Source: Sipunculus nudus
Lineage: Eukaryota > Annelida > Sipuncula > Golfingiida > Sipunculidae
DNA length: 64,000 nt
Direction: 5' to 3'
Assembly: GCA_026874595.1 (NCBI GenBank)
Contig: CM049306.1
Coordinates: forward strand, 74,401,642-74,465,641
Positions 11,801 through 23,800 of the stretch are shown piece by piece. Made by a program: the position numbers and the translations under genes. How positions within the stretch are numbered: position 1 is the first letter of the stretch; every line of letters starts with the position of its first letter. The notes under the pieces were generated by a model. That model worked only from the letters and a program-made list of their open reading frames with translations, did not search any database and had not been told where the DNA came from.

Positions 11801-14800
11801 TATGACAGGTGGCGCCACCTACATATATGTTCACTCTGCAGACATCCATACTTATATCTCCGGAATCGTGAGACCAATCAGGAAAAAATTTTACATGACT
11901 GTAGCCCTTGGATAGCTTTTTTAACATACATAAAACTGGTGGTGCCACCTGCAACCATTTTTGCACAGCGTTCATCAGTTCATTCGACTTGGGTTAAATC
12001 ACTCATATCTCAGCAGTAGTTTGACTTTTTTACCCAAAGTTTGGCATGCGTATACGACCTGGATAGCTTTTTTTAATTTTATGAGAGGTGGCGCCACCTA
12101 CATTCACGTTCATGCTGCAGATATCCATGCTAATATCTCTGGACTGGTTTGACGTACCTATCTGAGGTGATGCATGTGTTTGGATCTCACAAAGCTCTTT
12201 ATCATACAAGAAACTGGTGGTGCCACCTGCAACCATTTTTGCAAAGAGTCCATCTGTTTGTCTGCTGTGGGATAAAATCACTCATATCTCGGCAGTGGTT
12301 TGACTTTTCCATCTGAAATTTTGCATGTGTATACATCTTGGATTGTTTCTGGTTCAAATAACAGGTGGCGCCACCTACAATCATGTTTCCTTGGCAGACA
12401 TCAATTCTAAAACGTAACACATCTAACTCTATTTCCCCTTGCCACTCAATCCATGCCTCACTTCACCCGTCCTACTCTGATTTTGGTGGACACACGTAGT
12501 CGCTTGTCGACTACCCGTATTCTAGTTCTAAAAGAAAACTAGATGTAGCCAGACAATGGTTCTCGAAAGGACCCACATTTCTGCTAGTGCTGGACTTGTT
12601 TACATATGGGTGAAAAATTAAGTTAAATTTAAAAATATGACAAACAGAAACAGGCTTTTATCCATATGCATGAGTGAAAAAATCCTACTGGATCAAATGA
12701 TATTAAAGATGATATGTCTGAAATAATATGTGCAACAGAAAATCACCGAATGTGGGCTGATAGCCATATTTGATTTTGAGCAAGTATGTAAATCAATAGG
12801 TCTGGAGTCCTCATAGCCATCAATGATCCCTGTAAAATTGGGAAAGCTGCAGTAGGTTGTTGTTGAGTTATCGCCTGTGAAAGCAAATCAGCAATCGGGC
12901 TGTGGCGGCTATATTGGAATTCCAAAAGGTCTGTAATTCAATAGGCCTGGAGCCCTCATATGTACCAACCATTCATGTATATCTGGGGAAAGCTGCAGTA
13001 TGTTGTTGTTGAGTTTTTGTGCACAAAAGAAAATCAGCAATTTTGGCTGTGGTGGCCATATTGGAATTCCAAAAGGTTTGTAATTCAATAGGTCTGGAGA
13101 CCTCATAGGTACCAACCATCCCAGTGAATTCGGGAAAGCTGCAGTAGGTTGTTGTTGAATTATCGTGTGCGAAAGAAAATGAGCATCGGGCTGTGGCAGC
13201 CATATTGGAATTCCAACAGGCCTGAAATTCAATAGGTCTGGAGCCCTCATAGGTACCAATCATCCCTGTGAATTTGGGAAAGCTGCAGAAGGTTGTTGAG
13301 TTATCGCGCATGAAAGAAAATCAGCAATCCAGCTGTGGTGGCCATATTGGAATTTCGACAGGTCTGTAAATCAATGGGTCTGGAGCCCTCATAAGTACCA
13401 ACCATTCCTGTGAATATGGCAAAGCTGCAGTATGTTGTTATAGAGTTATCGTGCGCAAAAGAAAGTGTCACTCACGGAAGGACAGAAGGACAGATGGACG
13501 GAAGGACAGACAGACAGACTGACACGGTGATCACTATAGGGCACCGCTTGTCAAGAGGGGCCTTAAATATACATATTAGTCTTTATAAAAGGTTAATAAC
13601 TTCACAAATATTAATTAACTGATATCCCAAGCTGCGCACATAATTTTTTGAAAATATATATTACGGCCTGATAGCAGCATTTGTCTAAAGAATTAAAATG
13701 GTGATAACCATGTGATAAGGATGATACGTTATCATGAAGCCCTTTGATTTCAGTTCACAGGGCTAAATATAATCCAGAAGTCATAACCTGTCTTTGAGAA
13801 ATAAGAGCAAATTTCAGAGGTTCTATAATAATTTTATCACTTTTGTTTTGAAGATTCTGACAGTGTCTTTGAGTCCGATACCTCTTGGAGTACAGGATTC
13901 TCATAATCAATGTGAGACAAACATACATGATCTTTTTTTGGCATAGGGAATTTGATTATACGGGAGTATAACGTGTGCAAGGTGCGCGAAGCCCACTCAG
14001 TGAAATGCACATCGTTAAATTCATGTGCGCTGGTCAGTCAAATACACCTAGGAATATGGCGGCGTCCATAAAATCCCATATGGTCAGTCTCAACTTTCCT
14101 AGTAAATTCTGTTGTAACACTGCATATAAATAAATTAAATATTAATATATATTTATTAGGAAACAAAAATACAACTATTATATACATATATATATATATA
14201 ACTATTTTTATTGCAAGAATTAATATAATACATGCTGTAGGAATCGGCTTTTGACACCAAAACAAAATTTTGCCTCCAAGTGACAGGGTCAGTCAGACAG
14301 GTTGGTTGGTTGTCCATGGCAGATTGTGGTCACCTTTTTTAGGCTCACGTATAAGCTATTGTGGATTTTTGACATTGATATTTAGGAATAAATTTTTCGA
14401 TAGTACATGAGACTTTATGGTAAGTAAAATGCACTATTTAACACAATCATGAATATTATTTTAGCTTTAACACAAAATCTGACAGAACTGGGTCAGACAT
14501 GACTTTGACTTCTGCAGTTTTACAGAATTTAATCATAAAACATTCAATGCTATAGATTAACTATTACTCTTTAAATTTAAGAGTATACCAGTTTCCTGTG
14601 GCAGGACCTCACCTGTTTCCAGAATTCAATGAGGGAAAACACAGTAGATCTTGTCTGCTCAGTCTAAAATCCCCTGTATACAAAGCCGTACCCTGATAGC
14701 CTTCAAACAGAAACCTGTAATATACAAAACATTTGTCTATGTATTTTAAGATAAGTGCATGGTCTGTTTGTCCAAATAAATATGAAATTAATAATAAGAC

Positions 14801-17800
14801 ACTTTATTTCATGAGAATGTATCTTTGTCAGTCTGTTCTTGCTTGCTTGAAGACTGCTGCTAATTTTAAACTACATTTTCCAATCAACAACTTTGGTTCT
14901 CAAATGTTCTTCATTATGTTTCTGCATAATTATCTTTCCGGCAGTATTCGGGTTGTACCACCTGTTAAATTCTCATCACACATCATCCTATGCTATGGCT
15001 GGGACAAGGTTTATAAATGGTGAGACTTTACTCCCAAACCGACTGACTTGGACACTGCGAATAATCATGCAAAGTCAAATATTGATGAGTAACCCATTAC
15101 ACATCGTATAAAGAAATGATCACTCAGACTGACATCTTAGGTCCAATTTTTCATACTCCTTAGTTTTGCAACCACCTAAATCAATGACTAATTTCTTTGG
15201 CAGAAAGGATGGTCTCCCAAGACAGAGCCCACTTAATAGTCATCAGACAAGATAATGGAACTGAAACTTACATGACAGTTGATAACAGCACTGAAACTTA
15301 CATGACAGATGAAAACAGCACTGAAACTTACATGACAGATGATAAAGGCACTGAAACTTACATGACAGTTGATAACTGCACTAAAACTTACATGACAGTT
15401 GATAACAGCACTGGAACTTACATGACAGATGATAAAGGCACTGAAACTTACATGACAGATGATAAAGGCACTGAAACTTACATGACAGATCCTGGGCAGT
15501 GGGCAGCAGGAAGAAGAGTAACACTCAGCTTGTACTTCTCCTGTTTGAAAAGAAAATTAAACATGTGTACATGTAAAAACACACACAACGAGTCATTTTC
15601 TTTCTGAATAAAGATATTTTAGCAGGTTTCCATGTTCACTGTAAAGTTGAAATAAAAACAGGAAAAGTGTGTTTCATGTTTACTATTTTCAGAAAATGGT
15701 TCTATTAATCACAGTAAATGTAACAGGTTGTAATCAAGTGCATATGGCCAACTTGTGAATGTTAAATGTCTACTCAGTCAGCTTATGTTTTTTTGTGGAA
15801 GGATGAAGGGGGATGGGGGGAGGGGGGGGTTGCCAATGGCCTATGCAAAGCTAATACTTGGGTTCTTTGAAATGTTCTTTTAACAAATAATATACAGGGT
15901 CTACAGACATACTGCAAACCTGTGCAATGGGATATACAGGTACATCAGGTATAATGCTTTCATGATAACATTCTTGACCACTATTTGAAAAGTACCTCCT
16001 TAGCTCCCGAACTAACTGCTGTTGGGACAACTAGTGGATAATTTCATACAGGATTCATTTTACCTTGCCATTTTTAGGATCAGGTACTGATATGTTGCTC
16101 TGGCCACACACTTCTTCCAGTGGGTCTTCAGTTGGTAGTCCAACCTACACAAAAATGTAAAATCTTCAGTACCAAAACAATATTAAGACACTTGTCTCAA
16201 AACTAAGAAGGCCTGAGTTTCAGTTCACACATGAAAAACATTACTGGTGATGATTAATTCACATCTTTACCTGGATCATTAACAAAATAGTATTCTCTGT
16301 ATTTCATAAATTATGCAAGGTTCCATACTTGCTCAAAATACTGAGACATTGATATCATTTTAGATGCTAAGAGAAAGCTGGTTTCATGGTTGTTGGTTTG
16401 ATACCCACACTCCTAACACAATGGTTATACACTGCAGTGGTTCCAGATCTCCTTTGTTTTAACTGCTGCTTTGTTTAGAAAGATTATCTGGGCCTCACCA
16501 CCAGGGTTGGCAGAGGGGAAACAATTGTAATCAGACCAAAAAGTGCATGGTATTGCAGTCAACTAAAAGTTTTAAACCTGCAACAGCCAGCACTCATTGG
16601 TCTGATCACAACAATTCTGGCACAGGGCCTACTGTCCAGCTATACAAAGCAATGGTTAAAATGAAGGAGATTAAAAATGAATGCAGTGTATGGCTGCAGC
16701 AATCGGGGTGTATTTGATTCCCAGCATGGTAATTACCAGGGGATAAATATATATAAAAGCAAATCCAATCATTGAGGGAAACTGGGGAAACTGCTAAAAA
16801 ATCAGGAATTAACCCTGGATCCATTCACTTAGATAACATCTTATAAAACAACTCAGCATATTCTAACTGTAAGATTGATGTGATTTTTAGTTTTGTCAGC
16901 TCACCTACTAAAGTTTATATTGCATTAACAAATAAAAGTTTTAAACCTGCAACAGCCAGCACTCATTGGTCTGATCACAACAATTCTGGCACAGGGCCTA
17001 CTGTCCAGCTATACAAAGCAATGGTTAAAATGAAGGAGATTAAAAATGAATGCAGTGTATGGCTGCAGCAATCGGGGTGTATTTGATTCCCAGCATGGTA
17101 ATTACCAGGGGATAAATATATATAAACGCAAATCCAATCATTGAGGGAAACTGGGGAAACTGCTAAAAAATCAGGAATTAACCCTGGATCCATTCACTTA
17201 GATAACATCTTATAAAACAACTCAGCATATTCTAACTGTAAGATTGATGTGATTTTTAGTTTTGTCAGCTCACCTACTAAAGTTTATATTGCATTAACAA
17301 GATGATATTTCGGTGTAGACGTAGGAAATTGGGAATTCTTGATTATGTAGCACAATCAGTTGGCTGTTTTTTTTTCTTCTTTTAACATGCAGTTTGAATA
17401 AATAAGAAATGATTTTCCCAGTTTCCCTAGTTTATACAACTTTTACCTGGTTATTATTACCAATTTTCCCAGGGGTATTTCAGCATTCTGAAAAGTACCT
17501 GTTCTTCCCCATGTAAACCACAACCATGCCTAAATTAGAATTATCCACATACTTTCCACACATCAAGTTACAGAAGCACATATGGACTTAAGGCACTTTA
17601 AGTCAGTAACCTTTCCTTTAGTCAGGGGATTGTTTATTTTAGATAATTTTTGGGGTCAAAATATGTTGGGGTGGACTCTTTGAGGTCCTCCTGAGTGCAA
17701 AAGCATTGGCAATTTTTTTTCTGTCTGTTTTTGCACATGTTTGCAATACATCTACATAAATGTTTGGGCTAGATCTCTAATGCAGCTGACTCAAAGTCAA

Positions 17801-20800
17801 AAACTAACTTTTCAACAGACAAATAGTCACAGGTAACAGATTTGCACCTAGTATTTATCTGTGATCTTGACCTTATTTTTTCCAAGGTCATACACTCCAT
17901 AGCCTATTCCTTTTTGCTTCTGAATGGTTGGGGGGGGGGGGGGGGGGTAGATGTTCTAGTGATCACTTACCAATCAAAATCATCTGGTTATCTAGTTTAA
18001 GATTTTAATTATCAAACAAAGAACACTTGAATCACAATTACACAAAAATTTCCTTATGTGGCCAGGGCACAGGTTATCAGTCATCCGTTATATTTGATAC
18101 ATTGTTAAAAGGTACATACTGCAAGCTGGCCAACTTTTTCATATCTTGGTTCAGCTATCAGCAGCTCCTTGGTTATTTGTGAACAGTAAAGTTTGATGTG
18201 GCAGCTAAAAAATAAATGCAATATATCAGATACCAGTAGCCCACAAAAAGAGGTTGAATCTTGTGATAAATGTTCTTGTCAGACATCACACCACAAGCAC
18301 CAGCTGTTAAACCAATCAAGGCTAAGAGCCTATGCAAGTGCACAGTAAAAGGATACGGTTGTTTGGTTCAAAGTTTGTTTTTGGAATAACAGCTAGCAGT
18401 GACTGATATTTATTGATTAAACAGGCTTGTCAGGAAATTACAGAATCACATATTTTGGAGTTAAACTTATGTTCATAACAGGATACAAACTGAATATCTT
18501 ATCTGATTTATTTACAAAAAGAAATTGAAAAACTGAAAATGTCATCTGGTTTATTTACCAAAAAATGCAAAAGATTATGTCAATACATGAGCAACAAAAG
18601 TAAATGAATAGAATTCAAATCCTTTATAAAAATATGCAAATCTAAATCAATCTCCCTAAATTCTCCAGCAATTTTCCAAGGTTGAGAAATTCCAAACTAG
18701 CGGACACCACTACATATATACTGCAGTGTACCGCAGAAGTGATTTTCACTGGCTTCAGCCTGTGTGGTTACTGCAAACTAAGAATTTAACGTTGAAGAAG
18801 ATTTTCCTGGGAGGAGCACATTTACAAAAGACCCCTAGGTCTGCTTTTACACAAAGCACAGGCACAGAAACACAGGCGGAGGCCCGTGGGTTTGAAATTT
18901 GTATGTTAATGATGTATGCTAAATGGCAGCCACCATGAGGCGAGAATCTATCTTGGTAAAGAGTATTGGGGCAAGGGCATATGTATTGGCAGTTTAAAGC
19001 AGTGTAAAACCGATATTGAACCAAACCCAAATCCTCAATTTAAAGTAGGATACCTTGAAGACATTTAACACACAGTATGCTTATTTTTTTTATATATTTG
19101 AAACAAGGAAATAATTACATTTAAATGTTATGTACATAATATCAAAATTAAAATGGGGGAGGTAACTTTTCATTTCTTACTTTTAAAATTATGTTTGAAT
19201 GACATAATGACAAAAAAGTATACTGATGATTAACAAACAATTTACACTATCATAATTTCAAATACTCATCCTGTGACCACAGCTACAAAAACGCTTGTAT
19301 TTATAATAAAGGTAATATTGTTTTACAACAAAATAATAAAATGTGAATGGTTAATGACACATACTTGCTTTCTAGTCTGTACAGCATGGAGCTCCCAGCA
19401 AGACCTATGGTGTGATCTATAAATAAAATGCAGTTCAAATTAAATGTTTATATACAACTTCTTTGTACACAAATACAGACCATACCAATTTCCTAAGAAG
19501 CTGTATCTATGTGCAATTAAACATGTGAATAACTATGCATAAAAGCATGATTTCTCTTTTCCAAAAAAAAGGCAAAATCACCTAGAGATGTGCATTATTG
19601 ATAATTGTCAAATTTCTTGGAAAACTAGAATATGGATAGTCGACAAGTGACCATGTGTATCCGCCGAAATCCAAGTAGGACGGGTGAAGTGAGGCATGGA
19701 TTGAGTGGTAAGGGGAACTAGAGTGAGGTGTGTTGCATATTAGCATGGATGTCTGCGGCCGAAATGTGTATGTAGGTGGCGCCACCTGCCACAAAATCCA
19801 GAAAGCTATCCAAGTTGTATACTTATGCAAAATATTAGGCAGATAAGTCAAACAACTACTTGTATATGAGTGATTTTATCCCACAGCAGACAAACAGAAG
19901 GACGCTGTGCAAAAATTGTTGCAGGTGGTGCCAACAATTTTGTGTATGATTAAGAGCTATGTGAGATCTATACAAGTGCACAATTTCAGGGGGATATGTC
20001 AAACTAGTCCTGAGATATAAGCATGGATGTCTGCACATAAACATAAATGTAGGTGGCGCCACCTGCCACAAAATCAAGAAAGCTATCCAAGATGAATAAA
20101 CATGCAAAATTTTAGGCAGATAAGCCAAACCACTTCCAAGATATGAGTGATTTTATCCGCAGACAAACAGATGGACGCTGTGCAAAAATAGTTGCAGATG
20201 GCACCACAAGTTTTGCGTATGAAAAGGAGGTATGTGAGATCTATACACATGCAAAATTTCAGAAGGATACATCAAACCAGTCTTGATAGTTGATAAGTCC
20301 AATAAATGCAGAGATATGAGTGATTAACCAAAGCTAGATGAACAGATGGACGCTGTGCAAAAATGGTTGCAGGTTGGGCCACCATTTTTAGTGTATGTTA
20401 TAAAGCTATCCAAGGGCTACATTTGTGCAAAATTTTTATCCTGATTGGTCACAATGCTCCGAAGATATGTGGAATAATGTGTCAAAACAGACGCACAGTT
20501 GGACGCACTGGAGACAGGAAAGGTCAGCAGTAAACGCAAAATATTTTGCCACCAGTTCACATGAGACCCGATAATGGTGTAAAGTTTCGTAAAAATTTGT
20601 CCAGTGGTCTCAGAGTTCTAATTTTCCATTCTGGAAATGAAAGCTGTGGCAGTGGAACCTGGTCAAAAACTTAGTATCCGCAAAACTTTGTTTTGGCAGA
20701 TAAAATTATCATGTTACAAATTATTAGATGAAAAATAATACAGATAATCAATATAATAATAAGATTGAACATTAAATTTTAATCAGTCCACGTACAGTGT

Positions 20801-23800
20801 GTACATCTTGCTGGCACACCAGTGTGGGGTGTTGGGGCAGTGTGCTGGTGGCATTTAAACAAATTGTAACAGCATTGCCCTATAGATGCTTTATTTAATG
20901 GGCTTATCAGTGACCAGGGCTAGGTATATCAGTCAAAATTTCAAAATCAGAATTTTACAACAACAAAAATATTACAGGATAGGGCTTGACTTCAGGATCA
21001 ATAATCAATTTGAATGAAATAAATCTGTTACTATGAACAAAGTTATCGCATTTTTTCTGTTTCAGAGATAGAGCCAGATCTGACCCTACTTTCCAGAAAA
21101 ACCTGTGACCACCAGCCAGTCCAGGCAGCAAGCTTATTAGCGAGGGGGCGTGTCCATGTAAGTTAATTAGGGATTGTGTCCTGCTGTCCACTATGTAGGG
21201 TGACTGTCAGACACAGCTGTCAACACAGTCTTAATTAGGGAGAAGTCAAATTATTGGCAATATTTCTTTATGATTCATTTGTAGGATTCTAAATACTTTA
21301 AAAATATATTATTTAAATTTTAATTATGATTCTCAAACGTCAAAATGGACAGGAAAACTACATAAAATGTCTAAAGTCGAAAAAACAACAGACAATTTTA
21401 TCACAAATTTATTTACTCCATACCAAACAAACACAATACACAAAACTTTTTGGGAATGGAGGAAATTAAATTTAAACTGGCTACACTATTTAAATAAATA
21501 AAATATATCAAATATTTTTGTACAAAAGGTACAGAAATATATTCTTGTTCTCTGCTCACACTATATAGACAGATGCTTGAAGAAACCACTAAACTGCTCT
21601 GTAGTACTATAAACTAATAAAAGATCACAGAATTTTATCACATTTATATCAGCTGTTACAAATTGCTATGAAAATATCAAATATTATATGTCACATGTAA
21701 TATCACATTTATCGTCCAGAAAATATAATACAAAAATATGGTAGTGTACATATGTTTAAGAAATGTTTTAGAAAATTACAGACAGGAGTACTATTTATTA
21801 GTATCAAATATCATATGTAATATCATATTTGTCGTCCAGAAAAGACTGTGCAATGCAGTGTATGCCATATTGTATAGACTTGTAATATTTCATTATATAT
21901 ATGTATATACACACATATATGATTATGAGAGAGAGAAATGTATGTATGGCTAGAATTGTATATTTTGCATTAATTACTGGTCCACAGATATACACAATAT
22001 GAAACAAGCATATCAAACATATCAAAAAGATCTCTGAAACCCAAGGTTAACACTAATGGATATCTAAATCCCAACAAATGATATCGACAATGACTTCTGG
22101 GATTTTCATTTAAGATGGTGTCTCCCCTGGAAAACTGCTCATGTTTGTTTTAACCATGCTAGCCAATTCTCCCTCACACCAGGTTTTCATATCATTTACT
22201 TCCCAGGCCTGGGAAAATGTTGTACCCACTAGTGATGTGGGGTTCATCATCAAGTCATACATATCATGCACCTCTGCTGGTATATCACATTCTATTAGCT
22301 CCTTAAGATATGTTTTCAGCTAAGACAGTGGTCTGGACAGTAGCACCCTCCTTTAAGCTTGAACCTGGAGTATTTTGATTCTAACATGAATCTGTGCTTT
22401 CACATTCTGCGAAGCATCATGATTTGACATCTGTTTGGTGTTACTTTGAATTTCACTTTCATTTTGTCATAGTCCGCCATTCTGATATATCAGCATTGCC
22501 CTTATGGATGCTCTATATAATGAGATTATCAGTGACCAGGCTGCCAGGGGGAATGAGATTGAGAGTGTGTGACTGCACAACTGAAGACTGAAAGTTGTTT
22601 GGGGAACAAAACAAAACTATCTTGTGACCAAGTTCAAGGATGAGGTCACCAGTTGAGAATGAGCTGACTTGCATATGAAGACCACCACACAGATATGAGA
22701 ATTCTGTATATGGTAACTAGCACTAACTGCCTAAACAGGTACAAACAAATGAAACAGAAAGGCGTTCCCATTTTCTGCATTTGTCATAAACTGAGTTGTG
22801 ATGATGTAATACATCTACACCTCTTGGAGAGAGAAGTGTGATAAGAATCCAGTCTACATTTTTAGATGTGAAAAATAAAGCCATGTTCCCTGCTTATTTC
22901 CTTGTATTTATTCCCTGTGTACTGCAACAGATGTCACTGCTTCCCTAACATAATTTGTCAATGAATGTCAGAAGAAGAGGGGTCATCTCTGTCTAGAATC
23001 AAATCCATGTGCACAATCTCATAAGGAGCCCCAGAGGTGTTAACTGGGCTCTGGTAGATGAGATACGAAACACAGTGATTTAGGTTTCTTTATTTCTAGT
23101 TTCCAAGCACCATCTACAGAGTAAAGAGGAAACTATTTTACGTATTTATGAATCAATGTATAATGCAAGGTGGGGACATGGGTTCAAGGTTCCCTGACCA
23201 GGAAAGTGCTTAACTGTTAAATGATACAATTAACTCCAGGTGTGGGCTTGTTCTATATGGGGAATTTAATTACATTTTGGTAACTGTAAGGAAACAACAA
23301 TTTAAGCAACATCCTTTTCCCATGTTTAAAATGAAGACCATATTCAAAACATGTACCAGGATGGGCACCCAGCATACAGGGCCACACAAGTGCTTCACAG
23401 CAGCTTTATGTGCACCATCAACTAGATGGAAGCTCCAGGTCGGCACCTAATAGCACCTATAGTCCTATACTCATGCTGCTTTCATTACCTCTGGGAAATA
23501 CATTGACAAGTGGAAAATGGCATTCCACACATGGTCCCAGTGGTATTTACCACTGGCAAACTAGGGCTTTTTCAAGTAACCCCATTTGTCCCACTTGATA
23601 ACTTCACCTTTATTCACAGCAAAGACAAATTCCAGGGAAAAATACTGAACCAATTTTTTACTAAGTGTGCATAACAGTTTTAAGTGACAAATGAAATTTA
23701 ACAAATGTGAAATGAAACATACATTATAAATCAGTTTCTGTATGGTTACCATGACAACCTAGAGATCCGGTCATTTGGCCTTTTGTTGCCGGGATACTGA

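Noticed and set aside
12909-13311. Minus-strand ORFs of 112-116 residues with repeated NNNILQLSP-like blocks
   Set aside because: Translation of the 146-bp tandem array; no splice or family support.
15251-15490. CRISPR-like regular 30-base repeats
   Set aside because: Units are contiguous with no unique spacers, and the context is a eukaryotic intron.
15197-15607. Plus-strand 136-residue ORF with TETYMTDD repeats
   Set aside because: Read through the 30-bp minisatellite and antisense to Artemis exon 5; the unit length is a multiple of three, so the frame stays open by chance.
23160-23280. tRNA-derived SINE suggested by GGGTTCAAGGTTCCC
   Set aside because: The B-box-like word is imperfect and no A box or tRNA fold could be found. 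No tRNA gene was recognised anywhere in the window.
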